Of a DNA stretch of 64,000 nucleotides, positions 16,769 to 26,101 are shown in pieces. The stretch's first letter is position 1; each line of letters begins with the position of its first letter. The position numbers were made by a program, and so were the translations under genes. This DNA is from Aminobacter aganoensis (GTDB lineage: Bacteria > Pseudomonadota > Alphaproteobacteria > Rhizobiales > Rhizobiaceae). The stretch is taken from assembly GCF_014206975.1 (NCBI RefSeq), contig NZ_JACHOU010000003.1, positions 496,001 to 560,000 on the forward strand, read 5' to 3'. The notes under the pieces were generated by a model. That model had not been told where the DNA came from, ran no database searches, and saw only the letters and a program-made list of their open reading frames with translations.

Positions 16769-17518
16769 ATGAAGGTAGTGGTTGCGGTGAAGCGGGTTGC
16801 CGATCCCAACGTCAAGGTGCGCGCCTTGGCGGACGGTTCGGGCGTAGACCTCGCCAACGTCAAGATGACGATGAATCCTTTCGACGAGATCGCCGTCGAG
16901 GAGGCGGTTCGGCTCAAGGAAGCCGGGCATGCGACCGAGATCGTGGTCGTTTCGGTAGGCCCGGAGAAATCGGCCGAAACGTTGCGCACGGCGCTCGCCA
17001 TGGGCGCCGATCGTGGCCTGCTGGTGCGTTCGGACGCGGTCGTCGAGCCGCTTGCCGTCGCAAAGATTCTGAAGGCTGTCGCCGAGACGGAGAAGCCGGA
17101 CCTGATCATCGTCGGCAAGCAGGCGATCGACGACGACGCCAACCAGACCGGCCAGATGCTGGCGGCCTTGCTCGGCTGGGGCCAGGGCACCTTTGCCTCG
17201 AAGATCGCCATTGGCGGCGCTGCGATCGAGGTCACCCGCGAGGTCGACGGCGGCCTGCAGACGGTCAACCTGCCGCTGCCGGCATTGGTCACGGCCGACC
17301 TCAGGTTGAACGAGCCGCGCTACGCCTCGCTGCCCAACATCATGAAGGCCAAGAAGAAGCCGATCGACGAGAAGACCCCCGCCGACTACGGCGTCGCCGT
17401 CGAGCCGCGCCTGACCGTCGTGCGCGTGCACGAGCCGGCAACCCGCAAGGCAGGCATCAAGGTCGGCTCCGTGGCCGAGCTCGTCGACAAGCTGCGCACC
17501 GAAGCAGGAGTTCTGTGA
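16769..17518 (+). CDS. etfB: electron transfer flavoprotein, beta subunit
   Basis: A 249-residue ETF beta subunit that binds AMP and, with the alpha subunit, accepts electrons from flavin dehydrogenases. It has the family start [33 protein letters not shown], and [29 protein letters not shown] box sits close to the ATG. It follows the divergent acyl-CoA dehydrogenase by 65 bases and overlaps the alpha subunit (TGATG). Whether this is the cell's only ETF or a dedicated second copy cannot be told from this window. Confidence 0.95.
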   Translation: MKVVVAVKRVADPNVKVRALADGSGVDLANVKMTMNPFDEIAVEEAVRLKEAGHATEIVVVSVGPEKSAETLRTALAMGADRGLLVRSDAVVEPLAVAKILKAVAETEKPDLIIVGKQAIDDDANQTGQMLAALLGWGQGTFASKIAIGGAAIEVTREVDGGLQTVNLPLPALVTADLRLNEPRYASLPNIMKAKKKPIDEKTPADYGVAVEPRLTVVRVHEPATRKAGIKVGSVAELVDKLRTEAGVL

Positions 17519-18468
17519 TGACCATTCTCGTTCTGGCCGAACATCAGGACACGCAGCTCGACGAGGCCACCGCCAAGGCGGTCTCGGCCGCTGGCCGCAT
17601 GGGCGGCGACGTGCATGTGTTGGTGGCCGGGTCAGGTTGTGGTGCCGCAGCCGAAGCCGCCGCTCGGCTGGAGGGCGTCGCCAAGGTCCTGCTTGCCGAC
17701 GACCCAAGCCTGGCGAACCGGCTTGCCGAGCCGGTTGCGGCCCTGGTCGTCAGCCTCGCCGGCGGCTACGATGCCTTGCTTGCACCCTCGACCACCAGCG
17801 GCAAGAACATCATGCCGCGCGTGGCCGCATTGCTCGACGTGATGCAGATATCCGACGTCATTGCGGTCGAAGGCCCGGATCTCTTCCAGCGCCCGATCTA
17901 TGCCGGCAACGTGATCCAGACCGTGCGCTCTACCGATGCCAGGAAGGTGCTGACCGTGCGCGTGTCGTCCTTCCCGGCTGCCGCGGTCACCGCTGCCACA
18001 CGGCCGATCGAAGCCGCGGCCATTTCGGCCGATCCCGCGCGGTCGTCATTCGTGCGAAGCGAGCTGTCAGGTTCGGAGCGCCCCGAACTGACCGGCGCCC
18101 GCATCGTCGTCTCGGGTGGACGCGCGCTGGCCTCGGCCGAGAACTTCGAGACCGTCCTGGCCCCGTTGGCCGATCGGCTCGGTGCCGCGATCGGCGCGAG
18201 CCGGGCGGCGGTCGATGCCGGATACGTCTCGAACGACCTGCAAGTCGGCCAGACCGGCAAGATCATCGCGCCCGACCTCTACATCGCCTGCGGCATTTCG
18301 GGAGCGATCCAGCATCTCGCAGGCATGAAGGATTCCAAGGTCATCGTCGCCATCAACAAGGATCCGGAAGCGCCGATCTTCCAGGTCGCCGACTATGGCC
18401 TGGTCGCCGACCTGTTCGAGGCGGTGCCGGAGTTCCACGCGACGGTTGCCGAAAAGATGAGGGCGTGA
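17518..18468 (+). CDS. etfA: electron transfer flavoprotein, alpha subunit
   Basis: A 316-residue ETF alpha subunit. It has an N-terminal domain starting [15 protein letters not shown] and the C-terminal FAD domain with the signature [33 protein letters not shown] and a Leu-rich end. It forms a heterodimer with the beta subunit and passes electrons to the ETF:quinone oxidoreductase encoded about 4 kb downstream. The ATG shares a base with the etfB stop; a GTG one codon earlier is possible. Confidence 0.95.
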   Translation: MTILVLAEHQDTQLDEATAKAVSAAGRMGGDVHVLVAGSGCGAAAEAAARLEGVAKVLLADDPSLANRLAEPVAALVVSLAGGYDALLAPSTTSGKNIMPRVAALLDVMQISDVIAVEGPDLFQRPIYAGNVIQTVRSTDARKVLTVRVSSFPAAAVTAATRPIEAAAISADPARSSFVRSELSGSERPELTGARIVVSGGRALASAENFETVLAPLADRLGAAIGASRAAVDAGYVSNDLQVGQTGKIIAPDLYIACGISGAIQHLAGMKDSKVIVAINKDPEAPIFQVADYGLVADLFEAVPEFHATVAEKMRA

Positions 18469-18519
18469 GTCAATCGGGCTAGCCGCTTGCCGCGGCGATG
18501 TCGGACCGGAGGAGCCAAC

Positions 18520-19596
18520 ATGGCAAAGGGTGGGATCGAAAAGCCTGTGCGTTTTCGTCCTGAACGCGATGCGGAGGAGGAAGGGACCCTGGCGGCTCCG
18601 TTCCGCTCCTATGCGCTCGACCGGTCCGACAGTCCGCGGTTCCACATCCGGCTGGTGGAAAACACCCAGCGGCTCTACCCCGCCCACAAGCACGACTACT
18701 TCCAGATCATTTATTTCATGTCCGATGCGCCGATGACCCGGATCGGCCTGACCTCGCACAAGCCGAAGGCCGGGTCGATCTATTTCATCGCGCCGATGGT
18801 GCCGCACCAGATCAGGTTCGACCATGCCACGCGCTGCGCGGTCATCTACTTCGATCTCGACTTCCTCCGCCCCAGCATCACCCGGTCCTACCCGGTGACG
18901 GAACTCGTCCGGCTGGCGCCGGAATTGACGCCCTTTGCCTGGCAGAACCATGTCAATTTCGATCTCGGGAGTTCACAGGCGGAGCGCACGGATCGCGCGG
19001 TCGCCTCGATGATCGCCCAGCATGGTTCCGAGCGCATGTGCGAGACCGAGATCGTGCGTGCGGAACTGACACTGATGCTCGCCACCCTGTGCCAGGACTA
19101 CGAGGCCGAGTTTGCCGAACTGTCGAAGAAGCTGCCGGTCGTCGGGCGCGACAGCGGCCATATGCGCCGTATCGCCGAATTCATCGGCGAGAACTACACG
19201 CGCGGCCCGAGCCTGGACGAAGCGGCGGACGCGGCGCGCCTCTCCAAGAGCCGGCTCTGCGCCCTGATCCGACAGTATACCGGCACCAGCTTCAATGCCC
19301 TGATCCGCGAGATGCGCATCGAGGACGCGCGCGAGCGCCTGGTGCTGACCGACGAAACCATCGGCCAGATCGCCTATTCCGTCGGCTACAACGATGAGAA
19401 GTATTTCCTTCGCGCCTTCAAGAATTCCGTCGGCATGACGCCGAGCGCCTACCGGCTGAAGCGGGCTAAGGAAAGCCTCGCCGCGGCATCCGAGCCCGAT
19501 GCCGGTCCCCCGCGCGTGCGCACTGCGCCGCGGCCAGGCGCGAAACTCGCGGCCTCCAGGGACAGCCGCGACAAGGTTGCGGGGCGCAAGTCATGA
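18520..19596 (+). CDS. AraC-family transcriptional regulator
   Basis: A 358-residue regulator. The N-terminal cupin-like sensor domain (YPAHKHDYFQIIYFM near residue 55, then GSIYFIAPMVPHQI) is followed by two C-terminal helix-turn-helix motifs (SLDEAADAARLSKSRLCALIRQ and IGQIAYSVGYNDEKYFLRAFKNSVGMTPSAYR, about 235-320) and a basic tail of some 35 residues. GGAGGAG precedes the ATG. Its stop overlaps the start of the molybdenum hydroxylase small subunit (ATGA), so regulator and enzyme are co-translated. It probably activates this cluster, with 22-bp-spaced repeats upstream of the ACAD gene as a candidate site. Confidence 0.93.
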   Translation: MAKGGIEKPVRFRPERDAEEEGTLAAPFRSYALDRSDSPRFHIRLVENTQRLYPAHKHDYFQIIYFMSDAPMTRIGLTSHKPKAGSIYFIAPMVPHQIRFDHATRCAVIYFDLDFLRPSITRSYPVTELVRLAPELTPFAWQNHVNFDLGSSQAERTDRAVASMIAQHGSERMCETEIVRAELTLMLATLCQDYEAEFAELSKKLPVVGRDSGHMRRIAEFIGENYTRGPSLDEAADAARLSKSRLCALIRQYTGTSFNALIREMRIEDARERLVLTDETIGQIAYSVGYNDEKYFLRAFKNSVGMTPSAYRLKRAKESLAAASEPDAGPPRVRTAPRPGAKLAASRDSRDKVAGRKS

Positions 19597-20069
19597 GCAA
19601 TTCCATCTCGTTTCGGCTCAACGGCTCCGAGGTGAGCCTGAAAGCCAGTGGCGACGAGCCGCTTCTCTTCGCGCTCCGCAACGCGCTCGATCTAAAGGCG
19701 ACGCATTTCGGCTGTGGCCTCGAGCAGTGCGGGGCCTGCGTCGTCGCCATCGACGGCGAGGCGCGCTATTCCTGCACGCTGCCCGTGTCGGCGCTGGGCG
19801 GCGCCAACGTGACGACCCCCGAGGCGCTTGGCGACGACCCTGTCGGGGCGGCCTTGCTCGATGCGTTCGAGCAAGAGCAGGCCGGCCAGTGCGGCTACTG
19901 CATCTCCGGCATCCTGATGAGCGCCTACGCGCTGCTCAAGGCCGAGAGCCGGCCTGGCCGCGAGGCGATCGTCTCGGCACTCGACAAGCACCTGTGCCGC
20001 TGCGGCGCCCATGGCAGCATCCTGCGCGCCGTCGAGCGCGCCGCCGCCAGCCTTGGTGGAGGCGCATGA
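19593..20069 (+). CDS. molybdenum hydroxylase 2Fe-2S subunit (IorA/NicA-like)
   Basis: A 158-residue iron-sulfur subunit with two [2Fe-2S] domains. The plant-ferredoxin type cluster uses Cys41, Cys46, Cys49 and Cys61. The helical-bundle cluster uses Cys100, Cys103, Cys135 and Cys137. It carries electrons from the molybdenum centre in the large subunit encoded next. The two-subunit form without an FAD subunit matches the isoquinoline 1-oxidoreductase and nicotinate dehydrogenase group. It starts inside the stop codon of the AraC gene and overlaps the next gene by four bases. Confidence 0.94.
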   Translation: MSNSISFRLNGSEVSLKASGDEPLLFALRNALDLKATHFGCGLEQCGACVVAIDGEARYSCTLPVSALGGANVTTPEALGDDPVGAALLDAFEQEQAGQCGYCISGILMSAYALLKAESRPGREAIVSALDKHLCRCGAHGSILRAVERAAASLGGGA

Positions 20070-22165
20070 TGATCGGCAACGCGCTGCCCAAGAGCCTCCA
20101 GGACAATCCCGAGCTCGGCTGCTGGGTGTCATTCGACCGGCCAGGCCTGATCGGTGTCGGCTCCGGCAAGGTCGAGCTCGGCCAGGGCATCCTCACCGCG
20201 CTGGCCCAGATCGCCGCCGACGAACTGGCGGTCGATCCAGTGCTGGTTGCGCTGCTGCCGGTAGATACCGACAGTGCGCCGGACGAAGGCATCACCGCCG
20301 GCAGCCAGTCCGTCGAGGTCTCCGGCGCGTCGATCCGGCTCGCGCTGGCGCAGGCTCGGTCGGCCCTGGTCGACGCCGCCGCGACACGCCTTGGTGCCGA
20401 TGTCGCCAGCCTGTCTTGCCGGGACGGCGCGATCCTGATCGACGGCCAGCCGACCGGCCTCGACTACTGGATGCTGGCAGCCGACGTCGACTGGCGCCAG
20501 CATGTCACGGGCAACGTCCCGGCCATGCCCGTCGGTGCCTATTCCGCGGTCGGCGCCAGCCAGCCGCGCATCGACATGGCGCAGAAGCGCGGCGGCGCCG
20601 GCTTCATCCACGACCTGTCGCTTGCAGGCATGCTCCATGTCAGGGTGATCAGGCAGCCGTTCCGGCTGGCCTGCCTGGCCGATGTCGACATGGCGTGGCT
20701 GCAGCGCCGCTACCCCGGCGTCAGGGCCGTGAGGAAGAACGACTTCCTCGCCTTGGTCGCCGCCGACGAACATGCCGTACATTCGGCCCATGGGGAGGCC
20801 GAAAAGTTTGCCCGCTGGGAGGAGGTCGCCGGCCTCTGGCAACCGGCCGCGACTTCTGGCGAGAAGATCACGGTCCTGGGCGCCGCGGCGCCCCATGCCG
20901 GATCGCCAGGCATCGCCGCCCGGTATTCGCGGCAGCATGTCGCCCACGCCTCGATCGGGCCGTCCTGCGCGCTGGCGCAGTTCGACGCCGGGCGGCTGAC
21001 AGTATGGAGCCATTCGCAGGGCATCTTCCCGCTGCGCGGCCAGATCGCCAAGTGCCTTGGCCTCGACCCCTCGATGGTGCGTGTCATCCACGCCCATGGC
21101 TCCGGCTCCTACGGCCACAACGGCGCCGACGACGTGGCGCTCGATGCGGCCATCGTGGCGATGGAAATGCCGGGCCAGCCGGTGCGGGTGCAATGGTCGC
21201 GCGAAGACGAACTCAGCCGCGGCCCGCTTGGCGCGGCGATGTCCGCTTCGGTCGAGGCCGAGCTCGATTCCGGCGGGCAAGTGGCCTCATGGAAACTTTC
21301 GGTGGTGAGCGCGCCGCACGCCCAGCGTCCCGGTTTCGGTGGCCATTTCAATCTCAGCTCGGCCGAAGCGCTCGACGGTGCGCGCCTGCCGCAGAAGGTC
21401 GACGACCTTCCCGATGCAGCGGGCGGGGGAGCGGCGCGCAACTCGGTCGCGATCTATGATTTTCCCGGCCAGGAGGTCGCGGTCCGGCTCGACACGGCAA
21501 GCCGCATCAGGACATCGTCGCTGCGTTCGCTCGGCGCCCACCTCAATGTCTTCGCCATCGAGTCGGCGGTGGACGAACTGGCTGATCTTGCCGGCGCCGA
21601 TCCGCTCGATTTCCGGCTCCGCCATCTGAGCGACGACCGCTGCCGTGCCGTGCTCCAAGGCGTGGCGGACATGAGCGGCTGGCCCGGCAGCCATCCGGCG
21701 GGCGAGGGCCGGGCGTTCGGCATCGCCGCCGCCCGCTACAAGAACAAGGGCGCGTGGCTGGCCGCCGTCGCCGAGGTTTCGGTCGACGAGGAGATCAGGC
21801 TGGAGCGGCTGTGGCTGTGTGCCGACATCGGGCTGGTGATCAATCCGGAAGGCGCCCGCAGCCAGATCGAGGGCGGCGCGATCCAGGCGGCAAGCTGGAC
21901 CCTGAAGGAAGAGGTCAGGGTCGAGGACGACCGCGTGCCGGCCTTCGACTGGAGTGCCTATCCCATCCTCAAATTCTCGGAGATCCCCGAGATCGAGACG
22001 CGCTTCATCGTCGACCCGGCGAGACCGCCGCTCGGCGCCGGCGAGGCGTCGCAAGGGCCGGTGGCCGCGGCGATCGGAAACGCCGCGTCGCGGGCGCTCG
22101 GACTCAGGATGCGCGACCTGCCGCTGACGCGCGACAGGCTGGTCGAAGCACTCATGGGCGCCTGA
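20066..22165 (+). CDS. molybdenum hydroxylase molybdopterin-binding subunit (IorB/NicB-like)
   Basis: A 699-residue large subunit of the xanthine dehydrogenase superfamily. FTGK-like VGSGKVELGQGILTALAQIA near the N-terminus, GSGSYGHNGADDVALDAA in the middle and the catalytic Glu660 in GAGEASQ are as in isoquinoline oxidoreductase and nicotinate dehydrogenase. These enzymes hydroxylate a carbon next to nitrogen in N-heteroaromatics, or oxidise aldehydes. No twin-arginine signal and no cytochrome c extension are present, so it is probably cytoplasmic with an unidentified electron acceptor. The start overlaps the small-subunit stop (ATGA); the longer frame upstream lies over that gene. Confidence 0.92.
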   Translation: MMIGNALPKSLQDNPELGCWVSFDRPGLIGVGSGKVELGQGILTALAQIAADELAVDPVLVALLPVDTDSAPDEGITAGSQSVEVSGASIRLALAQARSALVDAAATRLGADVASLSCRDGAILIDGQPTGLDYWMLAADVDWRQHVTGNVPAMPVGAYSAVGASQPRIDMAQKRGGAGFIHDLSLAGMLHVRVIRQPFRLACLADVDMAWLQRRYPGVRAVRKNDFLALVAADEHAVHSAHGEAEKFARWEEVAGLWQPAATSGEKITVLGAAAPHAGSPGIAARYSRQHVAHASIGPSCALAQFDAGRLTVWSHSQGIFPLRGQIAKCLGLDPSMVRVIHAHGSGSYGHNGADDVALDAAIVAMEMPGQPVRVQWSREDELSRGPLGAAMSASVEAELDSGGQVASWKLSVVSAPHAQRPGFGGHFNLSSAEALDGARLPQKVDDLPDAAGGGAARNSVAIYDFPGQEVAVRLDTASRIRTSSLRSLGAHLNVFAIESAVDELADLAGADPLDFRLRHLSDDRCRAVLQGVADMSGWPGSHPAGEGRAFGIAAARYKNKGAWLAAVAEVSVDEEIRLERLWLCADIGLVINPEGARSQIEGGAIQAASWTLKEEVRVEDDRVPAFDWSAYPILKFSEIPEIETRFIVDPARPPLGAGEASQGPVAAAIGNAASRALGLRMRDLPLTRDRLVEALMGA

Positions 22166-22216
22166 GCGATTGCCGCCTTCCGACCAGATTATTGCCAAGA
22201 CCGCAGTGAGGGACAG

Positions 22217-23899
22217 ATGAGCGATATCGAACGCGAGAGCATGGAATTCGACGTTGTCATCGTCGGCGCCGGGCCGGCGGGACTGGCGGCGGCGATCCGG
22301 CTCAAGCAGGTCAGTCCCGAGCTTTCGGTGGTGGTGCTGGAGAAGGGCGGCGAGGTCGGCGCGCATATCCTGTCGGGTGCTGTCGTCGATCCGATCGGCA
22401 TCGACCGGCTGTTGCCGGACTGGCGCGACGATGCCGACCATCCGTTCAGGACACCGGTCACCGACGATCATTTCCTGGTGCTCGGGCCGGCCGGCTCGGT
22501 CAGGCTGCCCAACATCCTGATGCCGCCGCTGATGGGCAACCACGGCAACTACATCGTCTCGCTAGGCAATGTCTGCCGCTGGCTCGCGACCAGGGCCGAG
22601 GCGCTCGGCGTCGAGATCTATCCCGGCTTTGCCGCAGCCGGCCTGCTCTACAATGACGACGGTGCCGTCACCGGCGTCGTCACCGGCGACATGGGCGTCG
22701 AGCGCGACGGCAGCCATGGTGCTGGCTTTGCGCCCGGCATGGCGCTGATGGGCAAATACGTGCTGATCGGCGAGGGCGCCCGCGGTTCGCTCGCCAAGCA
22801 GCTGATCGCAAAGTACGACCTCGGCGCCGGCAAGGAGCCGCAGAAGTTCGGCATCGGCCTGAAGGAGCTGTGGCAGGTCGCGCCCGAAAAGCACAAGCCG
22901 GGCCTGGTCCAGCATTCCTTTGGCTGGCCGCTCGACTTCAAGACCGGCGGCGGCTCGTTCCTCTACCACCTCGAAGACAACATGGTGGCGGTCGGCTTCG
23001 TCGTCCACCTCAACTACAAGAACCCCTATCTCGCGCCCTTCGAGGAGTTCCAGCGTTTCAAGACCCACCCGGCGATCCGCGCCACCTTCGAGGGCGGCAA
23101 GCGCCTGTCTTATGGGGCGCGTGCCATCACCGAGGGCGGCTACCAGTCGGTGCCGAAGCTGTCGTTCCCCGGCGGCGTCTTGATGGGCTGCTCGGCCGGC
23201 CTGGTCAACGTGCCTCGCATCAAGGGCTCGCACAACGCCGTGCTGTCGGGCATGCTCGCCGCAGAGCACGTCGCCGACGCCATCGCCGCCGGCCGCGCCA
23301 ATGACGAGCTCGTCGCTTACGAGGCGGCCTGGCGCTCGACCGACATCGGCAAGGACCTGAAGAAGGTCCGCAACGTCAAGCCTTTGTGGTCGCGCTTCGG
23401 CACCATCCTCGGCGTCGGCCTCGGCGGCCTCGACATGTGGCTCAACACGCTGTTCGGCGTGTCGCCCTTCGGCACGCTCAGGCACGGCAAGACCGACGCC
23501 CAGTCGCTCGAGCCGGCGTCGAAGCACAGCAAGATCGACTATCCCAAGCCCGACGGCGTGCTCACCTTCGACCGCCTGTCGTCGGTGTTCTTGTCCAACA
23601 CCAACCACGAGGAGAACCAGCCGGTTCACCTCCAGGTCAAGGACATGGAGCTGCAGAAGCGCTCGGAATACGGCGTCTTCGCCGGCCCGTCGAGCCGCTA
23701 CTGCCCGGCCGGCGTCTACGAATGGGTCGATGCCGACGGCAATTCGATCGCCGGCGATCCCGGCCATGCCGATGCCAGGTTCGTCATCAACGCGCAGAAC
23801 TGCGTCCACTGCAAGACCTGCGACATCAAGGACCCCAACCAGAACATCAACTGGGTCCCGCCCCAGGGCGGCGAGGGGCCCGTCTATCCGAACATGTGA
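22217..23899 (+). CDS. electron transfer flavoprotein:ubiquinone oxidoreductase
   Basis: A 560-residue membrane-associated flavo-iron-sulfur protein of the usual ETF-QO length. The FAD loop [16 protein letters not shown] starts near residue 15. The C-terminal [4Fe-4S] domain has Cys in [11 protein letters not shown] and three more in [16 protein letters not shown]. It oxidises reduced ETF and reduces ubiquinone, linking the dehydrogenase/ETF set upstream to respiration. It follows the molybdenum hydroxylase by 51 bases on the same strand, so it is probably in the same transcript. Confidence 0.95.
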   Translation: MSDIERESMEFDVVIVGAGPAGLAAAIRLKQVSPELSVVVLEKGGEVGAHILSGAVVDPIGIDRLLPDWRDDADHPFRTPVTDDHFLVLGPAGSVRLPNILMPPLMGNHGNYIVSLGNVCRWLATRAEALGVEIYPGFAAAGLLYNDDGAVTGVVTGDMGVERDGSHGAGFAPGMALMGKYVLIGEGARGSLAKQLIAKYDLGAGKEPQKFGIGLKELWQVAPEKHKPGLVQHSFGWPLDFKTGGGSFLYHLEDNMVAVGFVVHLNYKNPYLAPFEEFQRFKTHPAIRATFEGGKRLSYGARAITEGGYQSVPKLSFPGGVLMGCSAGLVNVPRIKGSHNAVLSGMLAAEHVADAIAAGRANDELVAYEAAWRSTDIGKDLKKVRNVKPLWSRFGTILGVGLGGLDMWLNTLFGVSPFGTLRHGKTDAQSLEPASKHSKIDYPKPDGVLTFDRLSSVFLSNTNHEENQPVHLQVKDMELQKRSEYGVFAGPSSRYCPAGVYEWVDADGNSIAGDPGHADARFVINAQNCVHCKTCDIKDPNQNINWVPPQGGEGPVYPNM

Positions 23900-23957
23900 C
23901 GAGCATCGCTGCGGCGCTCAACCGCTGCGGCCAGAATTCCTGCTGAAGAGACGTGAA

Positions 23958-25778
23958 ATGACGATCGACAATATTGGCCTCTCAAACTGGATCGACGAGG
24001 TCCGCGCGCTGTGCCGGCCGGATGCCGTGCATGTCTGTGACGGCAGCACCGAGGAGTATGACCGCATCTGCGCTGCGATGGTGGCGAGCGGTGCGCTCAT
24101 CCGGCTCGACCCGCAAAAGCGCCCCAACTCCTACCTGTGCCGTTCCGATCCGGGCGACGTCGCGCGCCTCGAACATCGGACCTTCGTCTGTTGCGCGAAC
24201 GAGGAGGATGCCGGCCCGACCAACAACTGGGCCGACCCCGAAACCATGCGCGCCGAACTCAGGCCGCTGTTCGACGGCTGCATGCAGGGGCGGACGATGT
24301 ATGTCATCCCGTTCTCGATGGGACGGGTCGGGGCCGAGCATGCGCAGATCGGCATCCAGATCACCGATTCCCCCTATGTCGTGGTCAGCATGAAGCTGAT
24401 GGCCTATGTCGGCGCCGACGTGCTCCGACAGCTGGGCGATGGCGATTTCGTGCACTGCCTGCATTCGGTGGGCGCGCCGCTCCGGGTCGGCGAGGCGGAC
24501 GTGCACTGGCCCTGCAACAAGGACAGGAAATACATCGTCAGCTTCCAGGACGACGGCTCGATCGTCTCGTTCGGTTCCGGCTATGGCGGCAATGCGCTCC
24601 TCGGCAAGAAGTGCCTCGCTTTGCGGACGGCCTCGTACAACGGCTTCCGCGAGGGCTGGCTGGCCGAGCACATGCTCATCCTCGGTGTCGAAAGCCCTGG
24701 CGGTGAGACGACCTATGTCGCCGGCGCCTTCCCGTCCGCCTGCGGCAAGACCAATTTCGCCATGCTGGTACCACCGGAAGGGTTCGAAGGCTGGAAGGTC
24801 AAGACCGTCGGCGACGACATCGCCTGGATCCGGCGCGGCGCTGACGGCGGGCTGTGGGCGGTCAATCCGGAAGCCGGCTTCTTCGGCGTGGCGCCCGGCA
24901 CCAATGCCAGGACCAACCCCAACATCATGGAAGCGCTGCAGCAGGACGTCATCTTCACCAACTGCGCCCTGACCCCGGATGGCGATGTCTGGTGGGAAGG
25001 CCTGACGCCCGAGGCGCCGAGCCGTCTCGTCGACTGGCAGGGGCAGGAGTGGACCCCCGGCTGCGGTCGCCCGGCCGCGCATCCCAATGCCCGCTTCACC
25101 GTCTCGCAAAGCCGCTGCCCGAGCATGGACCCGGCCCGCGACGATCCGCGCGGCGTGCCGATATCCGCCTTCATCTTCGGGGGCCGGCTGTCGCACACCT
25201 ATCCGCTGGTGTTCGAGGCGACCGACTGGCGCAGCGGCGTCTACTGGGCGGCCACGCTCGGCTCGGAAGCGACGGCCGCGGCCGCCGACCAGCCGCCGAT
25301 CCGCCGCGATCCGTTCGCGATGCTGCCCTTCTGCGGCTACAACATGGCCGACTACTGGGGCCATTGGCTGAAGCTGGGCGAGGGGCTGGACACGGCCCCG
25401 GCGATCTTCCGCGTCAACTGGTTTCGCCGCGACGGCAATGGCGATTTCATGTGGCCGGGCTTCGGCCAGAACATGCGCGTGCTTAAGTGGATCGTCGAAA
25501 GGGTGCGCGGCACGGCCGCCGCAACCGCTTCCCCTGTCATCGGCCACGTTCCCCGCTACGAAGACATCGAGTGGCGCGGGCTTGATTTCGGTCCGTCGCG
25601 GTTCGCGGCGCTGATGGCCACCGACATGGACGAGCTTGGCGAAGAACTGCGCGACCACCGGACCTTGTCTGCGTCCTTCGGCGAGCGGCTGCCGCAGGAC
25701 ATCGATGCCGTGCATGCCCAACTCACCGGGGCCTTGCTCGCTGCCGACCCGGCGGTAGCGCGCAAAGCCGCATCCTGA
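23958..25778 (+). CDS. pckG: phosphoenolpyruvate carboxykinase (GTP type)
   Basis: A 606-residue GTP-dependent PEP carboxykinase converting oxaloacetate to PEP at the start of gluconeogenesis. The kinase loop [15 protein letters not shown] (with the reactive Cys), [22 protein letters not shown] and [26 protein letters not shown] are family signatures. The well-known rhizobial PEP carboxykinases are ATP-type, so this form is notable. Its place behind ETF-QO suggests it returns TCA intermediates from the catabolic substrate to sugar synthesis. The ATG at 23958 starts the family sequence; upstream residues are read-through. Confidence 0.93.
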   Translation: MTIDNIGLSNWIDEVRALCRPDAVHVCDGSTEEYDRICAAMVASGALIRLDPQKRPNSYLCRSDPGDVARLEHRTFVCCANEEDAGPTNNWADPETMRAELRPLFDGCMQGRTMYVIPFSMGRVGAEHAQIGIQITDSPYVVVSMKLMAYVGADVLRQLGDGDFVHCLHSVGAPLRVGEADVHWPCNKDRKYIVSFQDDGSIVSFGSGYGGNALLGKKCLALRTASYNGFREGWLAEHMLILGVESPGGETTYVAGAFPSACGKTNFAMLVPPEGFEGWKVKTVGDDIAWIRRGADGGLWAVNPEAGFFGVAPGTNARTNPNIMEALQQDVIFTNCALTPDGDVWWEGLTPEAPSRLVDWQGQEWTPGCGRPAAHPNARFTVSQSRCPSMDPARDDPRGVPISAFIFGGRLSHTYPLVFEATDWRSGVYWAATLGSEATAAAADQPPIRRDPFAMLPFCGYNMADYWGHWLKLGEGLDTAPAIFRVNWFRRDGNGDFMWPGFGQNMRVLKWIVERVRGTAAATASPVIGHVPRYEDIEWRGLDFGPSRFAALMATDMDELGEELRDHRTLSASFGERLPQDIDAVHAQLTGALLAADPAVARKAAS

Positions 25779-26101
25779 ACCGGCAAGCGCCGTCCAAGCA
25801 ATGAAACCTACTGGAGAACACCTCATGACCCGGCTGCTGCGGACCACCGTGCTGACAATGACCCTGCTGTGCAGCCCGCTTGCCTTGAGCGCTGCCTTTG
25901 CCGAGTCGCCGGACCTGATCCTGCGCAACGGCGAGGTCATCACCATGGATCCGGCAAACCCCCAGGCGCAGGCGCTGGCGATTTCGGGCGAACGGATCGT
26001 CGCCGTCGGCTCCAACCAGGACATCGATGCCCTCGCCGCCAAGGACACCCGGGTTGTCGACCTCGCGGGCAAGACGGTCATCCCCGGGTTGATCGATACC
26101 C
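25773..26101 (+). repeat. duplicated segment, copy 1 (5' end of amidohydrolase 1)
   Basis: This segment covers the 5' flank, ribosome site, signal peptide and first 90 codons of the first amidohydrolase. It is nearly identical to 27545-27879, and 100 bases (25951-26050 and 27729-27828) match exactly. The rest of the two genes is much more divergent. Confidence 0.85.

Noticed and set aside
16769-23899. ETF genes and ETF-QO considered as a nitrogen-fixation fixABCX system
   Set aside because: The ETF-QO has its own C-terminal 4Fe-4S domain and normal length, there is no separate fixX, and no nif or fix genes are near; a dehydrogenase gene is adjacent instead.
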